The notes: generated by a model not told the origin, from the sequence alone. Counted from the stretch's first letter, positions 1 through 8,231 are shown. The stretch is 64,000 nt of DNA from an uncultured Nitrospira sp. (GCA_902500805.1 CABVSA010000007.1:1-64000), one strand, 5' to 3'. Numbers and translations are program-made.

Positions 1-1052
1 AGTAAGGTTGCGCTTGAACAGCTCATCACTGCCGACAAGAGTGCCCCGAAAAAGATCACCTGTGCTACAACCGGTGTATGTTGCAGAATTAATGTCGGCA
101 AGACCAGCTGCGAATCCTGCTCCAGCAAGGCTCCAAACTTGGCAGGATCCACCAACGTGGCCGAGTACGCAAGAAACATCGGAACAAAGCAGAATACAAA
201 ATAGAGTCCGGCCCCCAACAGCGCCCCCCGCACGGCGGTCTGCTCGTTCTTCGCCGAGGTGATCCGTTGGAAGACATCCTGCTGTGGGATCGATCCCAAC
301 ATCATGGTCATCCAGGCTCCCAGAAATGGAATCCACTCCACAAGCGTTGCCGGTGGAAACAGGTCCAGCTTGCCGGCCTCCGCTGCATGGGTAATCACCG
401 CAGGCACGCCACCAGCCAGATCCCCGACGATGGACGCGATATAGAGCAGCCCTCCCACGATCACTGAAATTTGCACAAAATCCAGAACTGCCACTGAAAA
501 CATCCCTCCAAAGGCCGTATAGGTCAGGACAATCGCTGCCCCGATCATGATCCCGACTGTTTGACTGATCCCACCTTCCGTCACCACATTCAAGACCAAC
601 CCCAGCACCTTGAATTGCGCTGCCACCCACCCCACGTACGAGGCGACGATACAGAGCGTGCAGAGAACTTCGACGGTACGATTGTACCGATAGCGATAAT
701 AGTCTCCTACGGTCAGCATGTTGAGGCGATACAACCGCGGGGCGAAAAACAGCCCGGCCAATACCAAGCACATGCTGGATCCAAATGGATCGGCCACCAC
801 GCCGCGAAGCCCTTCCTTGACGAAGGTCGCAGAGATTCCCAACACCGCTTCGGCACCGAACCAGGTTGCAAACACGGTTGCGGTGACCACCGCCAAGGGC
901 AAGCTCCTCCCAGCCACGGCAAAGTCCTTGGAATTCTGCACGCGTGTCGCGGCAAACAGTCCAATGCCGACGGAACAAAGCAAATAGAGGATGACGAACC
1001 AGAGGACCACGTGCGCAGAATAATGCGATCTGCGAGAGCAATCAATCAGCAT
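1..1052 (-). CDS. Sodium:solute symporter (SSS family), 3' end outside the window
   Basis: The minus-strand frame is open from an ATG at 1052 to the window edge, giving about 350 residues. It encodes a membrane transporter that would couple solute uptake to a sodium gradient at the inner membrane. The translation has repeated hydrophobic helices and SSS hallmarks: an early helix followed by a KDFAVAGRSLP-type segment, a TWFGAEAVLG segment in the second helix region, and near the edge a serine-rich SAVMSCSSATL segment that fits the helix-8 sodium site of this family. The usual family length is about 450-550 residues, so 100 or more residues are missing to the left. The substrate cannot be told. 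The start is the first ATG before the first helix; no strong ribosome site is visible. Confidence 0.85.
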   Translation of the reverse strand, partial: MLIDCSRRSHYSAHVVLWFVILYLLCSVGIGLFAATRVQNSKDFAVAGRSLPLAVVTATVFATWFGAEAVLGISATFVKEGLRGVVADPFGSSMCLVLAGLFFAPRLYRLNMLTVGDYYRYRYNRTVEVLCTLCIVASYVGWVAAQFKVLGLVLNVVTEGGISQTVGIMIGAAIVLTYTAFGGMFSVAVLDFVQISVIVGGLLYIASIVGDLAGGVPAVITHAAEAGKLDLFPPATLVEWIPFLGAWMTMMLGSIPQQDVFQRITSAKNEQTAVRGALLGAGLYFVFCFVPMFLAYSATLVDPAKFGALLEQDSQLVLPTLILQHTPVVAQVIFFGALLSAVMSCSSATL

Positions 1053-1183
1053 TCAGAATCTTGCCGAGCCAGAAAATAGCCTCACCGGCATCGCCAGATG
1101 GCAAGACTCAAGCCAATGGAAGGAACAGTCATATGTGGCGACGCATGCCACACCTGAAGAATATTGGATGCCGACCGAATGAA

Positions 1184-1681
1184 TTAGCGGTCAGGGGAGT
1201 TGGGTTTAGAAGAAATCAGTTGAGGTACAAGCGTGTGCAAATCGGCCTGTTTTCTCCTGAGACCTAGCCCAGGAGATCTCCTCACCCCGGGTTTGAACAC
1301 CCAGTATTGAGAGGCTCCGAGTAGGAGGCGACACCCAACTAGAAAAAGATTGCCCTGTGACTCAATAGGCAGGATCTTGGTCCACTGCACTTCATAGAGG
1401 TTTACGGCATACTCCCATCGGGCCTGAGGGACATGAAGTTCCAGAAGTTGTCGATTTCGTGGCCGACTACCCATTAAGACGAGAATCCCATGTTCACTGC
1501 GGTTCAGACTGTACACCTCACCCTGTTCAATCACAACTCGTTTACCCTCGATCGATTCGCAGAGATTATAGGCACAGACTTTGGACCCATCAACTCGTAC
1601 CTCTTGCCGGCGTTCAGACAGCAAGCTTTCCGATTCTCTACCAATAGCCGTCGGGACAACTGTGAGATTCAGATTTCCCAT
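1184..1681 (-). CDS. PilZ-like domain protein of unknown function
   Basis: The predicted product is a cytosolic protein of 165 residues. Its centre (SLNRSEHGILVLMGSR, then a VNLYEVQWTK segment and NLFLVGCR) resembles the small PilZ-like, beta-barrel proteins that are numerous in Nitrospira genomes. The canonical c-di-GMP motifs RxxxR and D/NxSxxG are only partly recognisable, so nucleotide binding is unproven. The ATG at 1681 is chosen because GGGGAG lies nine bases upstream; ATGs at 1690 and 1723 are alternatives. About 30 C-terminal residues after the barrel look unrelated to the domain. The gene stands alone between the symporter and dinB. Confidence 0.55.
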   Translation of the reverse strand: MGNLNLTVVPTAIGRESESLLSERRQEVRVDGSKVCAYNLCESIEGKRVVIEQGEVYSLNRSEHGILVLMGSRPRNRQLLELHVPQARWEYAVNLYEVQWTKILPIESQGNLFLVGCRLLLGASQYWVFKPGVRRSPGLGLRRKQADLHTLVPQLISSKPNSPDR

Positions 1682-1697
1682 GTTGGTCATCTCCCCA

Positions 1698-1720
1698 TTC
1701 AGGGGAAACTTCCCCCTGAA
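1698..1720 (-). promoter_or_regulatory. Perfect hairpin in the leader of the PilZ-like gene
   Basis: Eight-base arms TTCAGGGG and CCCCTGAA flank a seven-base loop. The hairpin lies 17 bases upstream of the preferred start at 1681 and overlaps the GGGGAG ribosome-binding region's surroundings. It could be a protein operator or an mRNA stem that controls translation. If translation began at 1723 it would be coding sequence, so the call depends on the start. Confidence 0.4.
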
Positions 1721-1723
1721 CAT

Positions 1724-2092
1724 TGCTCTATCACTCGGGCACTATCACTCGACCATCTACACATTAACTTGAGCAAGTGTCGTACCTGTTAAGCGTTTTT
1801 AGATTCCCCCCACTGATTCCGCTGGACTATTGCTGGGATTCCCTATTCTCTATGTGCTTTCTTCCATAAGGTTAAATCCATAGAGCGAAGGAAAATGAGT
1901 TCACTCTTCCGTGGAACACCTTTCTATCTCATTGACTCTTCGAAACAATTTTAAGTGAATGCAAAAGCATGCATGTTTGAGCTTATGCCAAACTGAAAAG
2001 CGGCGCTTACCACCTTGAATTCCCTCACCATCACGAATGGTTCTGGTCGTGTCTCGATCGCTCGCTTGTTCACAGTGGACCTGAGTGATCAA
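1724..2092. other. Intergenic region between the PilZ-like gene and dinB
   Basis: About 370 bases hold no gene I can support. A 63-codon minus-strand frame with a TTG start (1901-2092) touches the dinB stop, but has no recognisable domain and no ribosome site. The promoter of the PilZ-like gene should lie at the left side of this region. Confidence 0.5.
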
Positions 2093-3169
2093 TCACATCA
2101 GCTTTTCCACCCGAACGCCAAGTAATCGGATACGTTGGCGATGAGGATTTTCGCGACGGTCGAGGAACGGCATGAGTAGCCTTAATATCTCTCGACGCAG
2201 CGTGGCCATATCGCCGGTTGGCTCCACCAGCGTATGGGCACGTGATGTGGTTTTAAAGTCAGCGAACCGAACGGTCAGAACGACAGTCCGAAACGACCGA
2301 AACCCCTCCTGCTGCAACCGATCCATCACGCCATTTCCGAGGAGTTCCAGTTCCGTGAGTAGTCGCTGACTATCGAGCGTATCGGCCTCGAAGGTGTGCT
2401 GCTCACTGATCGACTTGACCTCCGCATATTCCTCAAGCGGAGTGGTATCTCGGCCGCGAATCTTTTCATAGAGGTCAACTCCGCGTTTCCCAAGCAATTC
2501 ATCGAGTTGCAACACCGTCAACGCTTTCACATCCTGTACACACCTGAACCCTTGCCTCGCAAGCAGGGCCTCCGTCTTAGGGCCAATGCCAGGGATGGCC
2601 CGCAGCGGAAGCGGTGCGAGAAACGACTCGGCGTCCTCCTCACAGACGACCGTCAGCCCATCCGGCTTAGACATCCCCGATGCGATTTTGGCGATCAGTT
2701 TGTTCGGCCCGATGCCGACTGAGGCTGTCAGCCGTGCCGCAGCATAGATCGCAGACTTCAACTCTCGAGACAGCAATGCTGCAGCTTGATAGGATTCGGT
2801 GAAGCTTAAGTCGCCATAGGTTTCATCGATGCTCGCCGGCTCAACGACAGGAATGAATCGCCTGACGATACCCATGATTTCTTCCGAGACACGCGCGTAC
2901 TTGGGCATATCAACCGATACAAAGGCAGCCACTGGCTTCCCAGCCTGACGTGCAGCCTCTGACAACCGCCACGCGACGGAAATCGGGGTCGCAGAGTGAA
3001 TCCCGTACGTACGCGCCAGATAGTTCGACGTGGACACGACTCCACGCCCTCTCCCACCCAGAGGGTCTGCCCCGACTACCAGCGGGATACCTCGAAGGGC
3101 GGGAGTATCCCGCTCCTCAATCGCAGCGAAGAACGCGTCCATGTCTAAATGGGCGATAATCCGAACCAT
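2093..3169 (-). CDS. dinB: DNA polymerase IV (Y-family translesion polymerase)
   Basis: This is an error-prone, non-processive polymerase that copies past damaged template bases. The 358-residue product has the Y-family order: the N-terminal catalytic motif HLDMDAFFA with the first metal-binding aspartates and the steric-gate Phe, a VVGAD segment, the palm motif SIDET carrying the second acidic pair, helix-hairpin-helix segments (GIGPNKLIAK and IPGIGPKTEALL), and a C-terminal little-finger domain ending RLLGVRVEKL. The length matches DinB (about 350). Start: the ATG at 3169 gives the usual distance to the catalytic motif; a GTG at 3181 would add four residues. No LexA box could be identified with confidence upstream. 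The gene appears monocistronic. Confidence 0.95.
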   Translation of the reverse strand: MVRIIAHLDMDAFFAAIEERDTPALRGIPLVVGADPLGGRGRGVVSTSNYLARTYGIHSATPISVAWRLSEAARQAGKPVAAFVSVDMPKYARVSEEIMGIVRRFIPVVEPASIDETYGDLSFTESYQAAALLSRELKSAIYAAARLTASVGIGPNKLIAKIASGMSKPDGLTVVCEEDAESFLAPLPLRAIPGIGPKTEALLARQGFRCVQDVKALTVLQLDELLGKRGVDLYEKIRGRDTTPLEEYAEVKSISEQHTFEADTLDSQRLLTELELLGNGVMDRLQQEGFRSFRTVVLTVRFADFKTTSRAHTLVEPTGDMATLRREILRLLMPFLDRRENPHRQRIRLLGVRVEKLM

Positions 3170-3321
3170 CTTCTTTCCCACTTGATAAGAAGAATCCCGC
3201 TAGTTTCCCGGTAGATTTTTCTGATGGACCTGACGTACAATTTCCCCCCAGCGTGACCCTGTACGTTCACAGAGACGCCTTGACTACTGGGGCTGACAGA
3301 CCATAACGAAAGGTACCTCTC

Positions 3322-3507
3322 ATGGCCATCCGCTGGTTTAACGTAATCGGATTTGTGATGCTGTTCAGCGCCCTCTTCTTCAATGAGATCGTGTACCTCA
3401 ACGTGTGGTATGATTTCAATCTTTCCACAATATTCCCAGCAGTTATTTATCTCGCAGTTGGAGTATGGCTTTCCTTGCGGGGAGAATCGACTTACCAGGA
3501 AGCGTAA
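3322..3507 (+). CDS. Small two-helix membrane protein, copy 1
   Basis: The 61-residue product has two hydrophobic segments (about residues 5-25 and 37-53) joined by a short loop with an NVWYDFNL motif. It is homologous to the protein encoded 130 bases downstream; both share WFN/SFIN-xIGFVML, NE at the end of helix 1, a WY-E/D-x-NL loop, and IYLAVG/VYLVVG in helix 2. The function is unknown. The gene probably belongs to one transcript with its neighbour, or arose by tandem duplication. The start is the ATG preceded by a GAAAGG stretch. Confidence 0.6.
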   Translation: MAIRWFNVIGFVMLFSALFFNEIVYLNVWYDFNLSTIFPAVIYLAVGVWLSLRGESTYQEA

Positions 3508-3637
3508 ATATGAGTTGGATCACTCATAATGCTCAAGGCTCACAATTCTTGGGTGTAAAGCAAGGTTGTGAACAGCAGTTCATTATCAACAGGGGCCCAA
3601 TTTCTGGGCACATACCATCACCGAAAGGAGACAACCC

Positions 3638-3826
3638 ATGGGCATGAGTTTCATCAATTGGATTGGGTTTGTGATGTTGGTCCTGGGTCTTATTCTGAAC
3701 GAGCTATTCCTTGGGATGAACGCATGGTATGAGCTCAACCTCGGGGCCATCATCATCGGTATCGTGTATCTGGTGGTTGGAGCCTCATTGTCTCTCTGGC
3801 CAAATGCCAGCGACACAACCGCCTGA
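3638..3826 (+). CDS. Small two-helix membrane protein, copy 2
   Basis: The 62-residue product has two predicted membrane helices and is a clear paralogue of the 61-residue protein just upstream. The loop sequence MNAWYELNL matches the NVWYDFNL loop of copy 1. A strong GAAAGGAG ribosome site sits seven bases before the ATG, which supports translation. No known family is recognised. It may form small homo- or hetero-oligomers in the inner membrane with copy 1; that is a guess from the pairing. Confidence 0.65.
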   Translation: MGMSFINWIGFVMLVLGLILNELFLGMNAWYELNLGAIIIGIVYLVVGASLSLWPNASDTTA

Positions 3827-4275
3827 TCAATATCTGATTCAGAATCTTGCTTACGAATCCATAGGACATGGGGAGGGCTTGATCTCTCCCCCCTCTCATT
3901 TTGTGAACCGTGCTCGTCTCCTGGGAATCGGACAACCCCTAGTCATATCCATTCGCTGCTTCACGTCCCCCTTCTCGCGGGAAGACGCACCAAATACCCG
4001 TGTCTATCCACCTGCAGCAAATCTTGCCCTCGGACACCGGCACATTAAGTCGGACCTTGAAGGCGCAGCCACAGGCTACCACCAGTCGAGGCCACCGCAC
4101 ATCAAGAGTTGATCTCCCTAGACGAATCCACTACCATCGCAGTGAACGTGAGCCAGATGAAAGATTCGGTGCAACCCGAGTAGGGAACGTACGACCGTGC
4201 CGGTAGAGTCCCATGGCTTCCCGGGCACGAGCACTAATCATCACGATCCCACTCTCAAACCAGAGGAGGCGAATC
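3827..4275. other. Intergenic region, no gene seen
   Basis: About 450 bases follow the membrane-protein pair. Short frames are present on both strands but none has a domain, a ribosome site or a plausible composition. The promoter of the DUF1059 gene must lie near its right end. Confidence 0.5.
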
Positions 4276-4482
4276 ATGGCAGACAAACAGTACAAACAAC
4301 TCGGCTGTCTGGATGTGCAACCGTCCGGCGGCTGCGGGTTCCAAGTACGGGCTGAAACGGAGGCGGAGCTGATGCAGCTCGTCGCCACTCACGCGAAGCA
4401 ATGCCATAAGTTGGACTCTATTCCCCCGGAGATGGCGACGAAAGTTCAGGCAGCAGTACAAACAGTGACCGTCAAGGTCTAG
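4276..4482 (+). CDS. DUF1059 family small protein
   Basis: The 68-residue soluble protein matches the DUF1059 pattern: an early conserved Cys (LGCLDVQPSGGCGFQVRAE), a block in which residues predicted to bind each other alternate, and an EAELMQLVATHAKQCH segment with the HA.. and Cys-His pair typical of the family. The role of the family is unknown. The ATG at 4276 is preceded by GAGGAGG, a near-perfect ribosome site, so the longer frame starting at 4213 is not used. A strong hairpin follows the stop. Confidence 0.85.
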   Translation: MADKQYKQLGCLDVQPSGGCGFQVRAETEAELMQLVATHAKQCHKLDSIPPEMATKVQAAVQTVTVKV

Positions 4483-4505
4483 CCCGCACTTCGTAGTAAG
4501 TGAGA

Positions 4506-4534
4506 GCCCCCCGCCTCATCTGCTGGTGGGGGGC
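4506..4534 (+). terminator. Strong GC-rich hairpin after the DUF1059 gene
   Basis: The ten-base arms GCCCCCCGCC and GGTGGGGGGC pair with one G-T wobble around a nine-base loop. It lies 24 bases after the stop codon. No U-run follows directly, only CTCATTCAT, so termination may be incomplete or rho-assisted. Confidence 0.65.
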
Positions 4535-4570
4535 CTCATTCATCATCGCCTTGTGGAGAAAGGACCACGT

Positions 4571-5005
4571 ATGGGATGGAAAGGACGACTCGCTTGTATA
4601 GGCCTGCTCCTGTTAAGCACGAGCGGCTGTAGTTACCTCTTTTACCCTCATGCCAAGGAATTTACCGCAAAGGCAAAGGGTACAACCGGCGTCGAAACAC
4701 TGATCAACTTGACAACGATGGCGGAAGCGACCGCCCAGAAGGCAAAAGGCGGCAAGGGAGTCGACCAGCCGTTCGACGACCTGCACAATCAGTTTCATGC
4801 CATCGACGATAATGTCTGCAGCGTCGACAAATCTACCAGAGAACAGCCGGCCTATGCCTTAGCCGTCACACACAACAAGGAACTCGTGACGATCTTCAAG
4901 CGGCTCTGGAAGTTCAAGGATGATCAACCGCAACGGGATCAGCATTTAGACCTCTTTGTATCCGAGCTCCAGGAAATGCGCCAAACGTTGCAAACCTTGA
5001 GGTAA
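4571..5005 (+). CDS. Lipoprotein of unknown function
   Basis: The 144-residue product starts with MGWKGR, then a hydrophobic stretch and the lipobox LSTSGC, which marks it for acylation and anchoring in a membrane. The mature part is hydrophilic and mostly helical, with several Lys-rich stretches; no family is recognised. The ATG at 4571 is chosen because GGAGAAAGGA lies just upstream and it gives a proper signal peptide. The next gene begins three bases after the stop with its own ribosome site, suggesting a shared transcript. Confidence 0.7.
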   Translation: MGWKGRLACIGLLLLSTSGCSYLFYPHAKEFTAKAKGTTGVETLINLTTMAEATAQKAKGGKGVDQPFDDLHNQFHAIDDNVCSVDKSTREQPAYALAVTHNKELVTIFKRLWKFKDDQPQRDQHLDLFVSELQEMRQTLQTLR

Positions 5006-5008
5006 CTT

Positions 5009-5866
5009 ATGTCCTCGCCATCCCCAGAACACGTGATCGAGAACCAACGGCAGGATTGGAACCGTGTCGCCGGCGGCTGGGAGAAGTGGGATCGCTTCTT
5101 CGATGAACAAATGGCATTCTTGAATCACCGGCTGGTCGCCGATGCCCGGGTACGGTCAGGCATGCACGTGCTTGATCTCGGATCAGGGACCGGCTATCCC
5201 GCACTGCTCACTGCTCAGGCAGTTGGCACAAAAGGTCAGGTGGTTGGAATCGATCTCGCCGCGCAGATGCTTGACGCCGCCAAACGAAAAGCCGCTTTGC
5301 TGAACCTCTCCAACGTGACCTTTCAAACCGGCGATGTCACATCCTTGCCGTTTGAGCAGACTTCGTTCGATGCGGTCACGACCCGCTTCTGCCTGATGTT
5401 CCTGCCGGAAATCCCAAAGGCCGTGGTTGAGATCGCCCGTGTGCTCAAGCCGAAGGCCTGGTTAGCTTCCGCAGTCTGGTCTGCTCCGGACAAGAACCCT
5501 TATCTCAAGATACCCATCGACATCATCAAACAATTCGTTGAGATTCCACCACCAGATCCCACAGCGCCAGGCATTTTCCGTTTGGCAAAACCTGGGGAAC
5601 TCGCCGGCATGCTGCAGCAAGCTGGATTCGTCGACATCTCTGAACACGAATTTCTCGGTGATGTCCAATTTTCAAGAGCAGAGGAATATTTCTCTAGCCT
5701 CATGGATATCGCCGCGCCAATTCAAAATCTTTGGACCAAACTAAACCTGACGCAACAGACCGAGGCAAGAGACCGAATCATCCAGACGGCTGGACAATAC
5801 CGAAACGGATCGGTCATCGCCTTGCCGATCGCGGTACGAATGGTTGCGGGGCGCAAACCCGGATGA
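5009..5866 (+). CDS. Class I SAM-dependent methyltransferase
   Basis: The 285-residue protein has the Rossmann-type SAM fold. Motif I is VLDLGSGTGYPALL at about residues 54-67, the acidic end of strand 2 is VVGIDLA near 77-83, and the motif II/III region follows with GDVTSLPFEQTSFDAVTTRFCLMFLPE. The arrangement is that of UbiE/Methyltransf_11-type small-molecule methyltransferases. The substrate is not predictable. GAGG precedes the ATG, and the gene lies four bases behind the lipoprotein gene and four bases before the TfoX-like gene, so these three are likely one operon. Confidence 0.85.
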   Translation: MSSPSPEHVIENQRQDWNRVAGGWEKWDRFFDEQMAFLNHRLVADARVRSGMHVLDLGSGTGYPALLTAQAVGTKGQVVGIDLAAQMLDAAKRKAALLNLSNVTFQTGDVTSLPFEQTSFDAVTTRFCLMFLPEIPKAVVEIARVLKPKAWLASAVWSAPDKNPYLKIPIDIIKQFVEIPPPDPTAPGIFRLAKPGELAGMLQQAGFVDISEHEFLGDVQFSRAEEYFSSLMDIAAPIQNLWTKLNLTQQTEARDRIIQTAGQYRNGSVIALPIAVRMVAGRKPG

Positions 5867-5870
5867 GGTA

Positions 5871-6182
5871 ATGTCGTCGAAGAACGACGGCTTCAAAGAT
5901 TTCGTCCTAGATCAGCTGGCCGCTCTTCGCGGTCTAACCTGTCGAGCCATGTTCGGCGGATACGGCCTCTATCATCGATCCACGTTTTTTGGCATCATTC
6001 ATAAGGGTCGTCTCTACTTCAAAGTCACCACAAGCACCCTCTCCCGCTATAAAGACCTTGGCATGAAGCCGTTTCGGCCAAACGCCAAGCAGACGCTGAA
6101 ATCCTTCTACGAGGTACCGATTGATATCCTTGAAGACGCGGAAGTTCTGACCCAGTGGGCAACCGAGGCTGTCGAGAGGTGA
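5871..6182 (+). CDS. TfoX N-terminal domain protein
   Basis: The 103-residue product matches the TfoX_N domain: a FVLDQLAALRGLTCRAMFGGYGLYH segment, then FFGIIHKGRLYFKV and a C-terminal FYEVPIDILED segment. Stand-alone TfoX_N proteins are common and are not necessarily competence regulators. The ATG at 5871 with GAGGTA just before is preferred over an upstream start that would overlap the methyltransferase. The stop codon is in the same frame as the broken DUF488 gene that follows. Confidence 0.85.
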   Translation: MSSKNDGFKDFVLDQLAALRGLTCRAMFGGYGLYHRSTFFGIIHKGRLYFKVTTSTLSRYKDLGMKPFRPNAKQTLKSFYEVPIDILEDAEVLTQWATEAVER

Positions 6183-6203
6183 TCCTCGATATCACAGGTT
6201 CTC

Positions 6204-6734
6204 TGGACCATCGGCCATTAGACCAGACAGATCGATGAGTTTGTCGTACTCCTGAAGGTGCATGGCATTCAGCGGCTCATCGACGTTCGGACGGTTCCCC
6301 GCTCACGACACAACCTGCGGTTCAACACCGAGGCGTTGGCAACGAGCTTGGCTAACGAAGACATCAGCTACCGGCGTACAGCTTGCCTCGGTGCGTTAAA
6401 AAAACCTCGCAAGGATTCCATCAACTGCGGGTGGCGCAATGACAGTTTTCGCAGCTACGCCGATTGCATGCAGCAGCAGGCATTCGCGAGTGTTCTCGAA
6501 GAGCTGATGGCTGACAGCCAGGAGTTGAGGACCGCCATCATGTGCGCCGAGGCCGCATCCTTGCGATGCCATCGACCTTTGATCGCAGACGCTTTAGCGA
6601 CCAGAGACTGGCAAGTCAGACATATTCTGTCGGAAGCGAAAGCAGACCGACATCAGCTCACATCCTTCGCCATTCTGGAGAATGGGCTGTTCCGCTACCC
6701 CGATCAGAATACTCATCCTCAGCTGTTCCCATAG
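6204..6734 (+). pseudogene. DUF488 gene, broken by TAG in its N-terminal signature
   Basis: One frame encodes a DUF488 protein. From 6204 it reads W-T-I-G-H, then a TAG stop at 6219-6221, then T-R and the normal continuation IDEFVVLLKVHGIQRLIDVRTVPRSRHN. The family signature is TIGHSTR, so the stop sits exactly on the Ser codon. Downstream family motifs are intact: LIDVRTVPRSRHN, SFRSYADCM, and MCAEAASLRCHRPLIADAL with the conserved Cys residues. No start codon lies in frame between the TfoX stop at 6180-6182 and the TAG. A GTG at 6258 could start a 158-residue product lacking the first strand and signature. The gene is most likely inactivated, though a truncated product is possible. Confidence 0.75.
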
Positions 6735-6764
6735 CTTGATTTGGCCGAGCGCAGCATATGCATA

Positions 6765-6806
6765 TTGACAATTGCAGTGTTTCTGCATTGACAATTAATT
6801 GACAAT
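6765..6806 (+). repeat. Three TTGACAAT repeats upstream of the HTH-ATPase regulator
   Basis: TTGACAATT occurs at 6765-6773 and 6788-6796, and TTGACAATA at 6799-6807, all in direct orientation within 70 bases of the following start. The element also looks like a sigma-70 -35 box, so the repeats may be promoters, operator sites, or both. Just upstream lies the palindromic stretch GCATATGC. Since the downstream protein begins with a helix-turn-helix, autoregulation is a reasonable inference. Confidence 0.55.
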
Positions 6807-6822
6807 ATGACACCGTTTCCGC

Positions 6823-7857
6823 ATGAAACCCAAACAGCAGATCCTTACTTTCCTCTCTCGTCGACCATCTGCGTCAGGAGGAGAACTACGGGCACATCTC
6901 AAGCTCAGCCGGCAGGCCTTGAATCTCCATCTTCGAGGCTTACTAGCAGACCATAAGATCGTGAAGTCCGGAATGACCCGGGGGGCCAGCTATATGCTGG
7001 CGAACCGAGCAGCTCAACCCGTGACGCTGAGTCGGTCACTGGCAACAAAGGACTGCGATGAAGATCGCGTTTGGACCGAAGTGGAGGCCCGACTGCAACT
7101 CAAGCGACTGCTCCGTTCGAATGGACTTTTGATTCTACGCTATGCCTTTACTGAAATGCTCAATAATGCCATCGACCATTCGCAATCCGACCGGTGCATG
7201 GTTAGGATTGTTGTCGGCCCAACTTTCGTGTCGTTTGAAATTCGAGATTATGGAATCGGCGTGTTTCATTCCGTTGCTTCAAAGTTCCATCTTCCAGACG
7301 AGGAAGCCGCACTCATTGAACTCATGAAAGGCAAAACAACGACCATGCCGCAAGCGCATACCGGTGAAGGAATTTTTTTCACGTCACGCGTCGGTGACAC
7401 CTTCTCGCTGAAGTCTCACCGTATCCAAATCGAATGGAGTCGTGCAAAGGACGATGTTTTTGTTTCGCAACCACGCTTCACGCGAGGAACCCTCGTGCAG
7501 TTTTCGGTGCAGCGGAATACCCGCCAGGCACTGGAAGATGTGTTCGGGGAATTCGCCCCTCAGGAATATGATTTCCAATTCCAGAAGACCAACGTACTGG
7601 TCAAGCTTCTGCAACCTGACTATGTCTCACGTTCAGAGGCGAGACGCCTTGTGGCGAACTTGGAAAAGTTTCGCGAAATCGTCTTTGACTTTCGCGACGT
7701 GCGCTCTGTGGGACAAGGTTTCGCTGATGAAGTGTTCCGCGTTTTTGCAAACCGCAATCCCGGCATTGTGCTCAGACCTGAGAACACAAACCCAGCCGTC
7801 ATGGCCATGATTCGGCACGTGAGTCGAGGGGCTCCTAACGGAAATCAGGCTCAATGA
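6823..7857 (+). CDS. HTH-ATPase-STAS-like (DUF4325) fusion regulator
   Basis: The 344-residue protein has three parts. Residues 1-60 form a winged helix (ELRAHLKLSRQALNLHLRGLL). Residues 85-215 form a GHKL ATPase domain, with an N-box EMLNNAIDHS at 111-120, a G1 motif RDYGIGV at 141-147 and a G2-like HTGEGIFF at 179-186. Residues 265-335 form a STAS-like DUF4325 domain (EIVFDFRDVRSVGQGFADEVF). In partner-switching systems the RsbW-type kinase and STAS antagonist are separate proteins; here both are joined to a DNA-binding domain. There is no histidine phospho-acceptor box, so it is not a two-component kinase. No ribosome site is visible before the ATG, and the transcript may be nearly leaderless. 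It probably represses or activates its own promoter. Confidence 0.8.
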   Translation: MKPKQQILTFLSRRPSASGGELRAHLKLSRQALNLHLRGLLADHKIVKSGMTRGASYMLANRAAQPVTLSRSLATKDCDEDRVWTEVEARLQLKRLLRSNGLLILRYAFTEMLNNAIDHSQSDRCMVRIVVGPTFVSFEIRDYGIGVFHSVASKFHLPDEEAALIELMKGKTTTMPQAHTGEGIFFTSRVGDTFSLKSHRIQIEWSRAKDDVFVSQPRFTRGTLVQFSVQRNTRQALEDVFGEFAPQEYDFQFQKTNVLVKLLQPDYVSRSEARRLVANLEKFREIVFDFRDVRSVGQGFADEVFRVFANRNPGIVLRPENTNPAVMAMIRHVSRGAPNGNQAQ

Positions 7858-8231
7858 TTACCCGTCACAGCTCGACCAATCAAAGGAAAGGCAGACCTCT
7901 ACGATATATCTGGCCCACACCTCGCTACAGTTATTGCAGGCAAAAGATCTTCTCCACGAGGAAGGAATAGTGAGACAACTAAGAAAAGCAGACCAGTTGT
8001 CACAAGAAGCACACCTATTTCAAAAAACCATTCAAGTCTGCAAGATTATGAAAAAGGCTCAGGTCTCGATTCGGGCTCACACCGATCCCTATCGGAAAAC
8101 AAAGCAGCCCAGCAGCAGACACACCTACGCCTATTATTCTCACCAGCCTTTAATACCCATCCATCGCGTATTTCATTAATGAGAAGGCAAATTTGCGAGA
8201 TTTGACTTTCCTGTCTACTCTTCCTGATTTT
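7858..8231. other. Intergenic region, no gene confirmed
   Basis: About 370 bases lie between two convergent genes. An 81-codon plus-strand frame (7934-8179, TTG start) is basic and hydrophilic but has no recognisable domain or ribosome site, so it is not called. No clear terminator hairpin was seen. Confidence 0.45.

Noticed and set aside
1901..2092. 63-codon ORF behind dinB
   Set aside because: TTG start, no ribosome site, no recognisable sequence pattern.
7934..8179. 81-codon ORF behind the HTH-ATPase gene
   Set aside because: TTG start, no domain, low-complexity basic composition.
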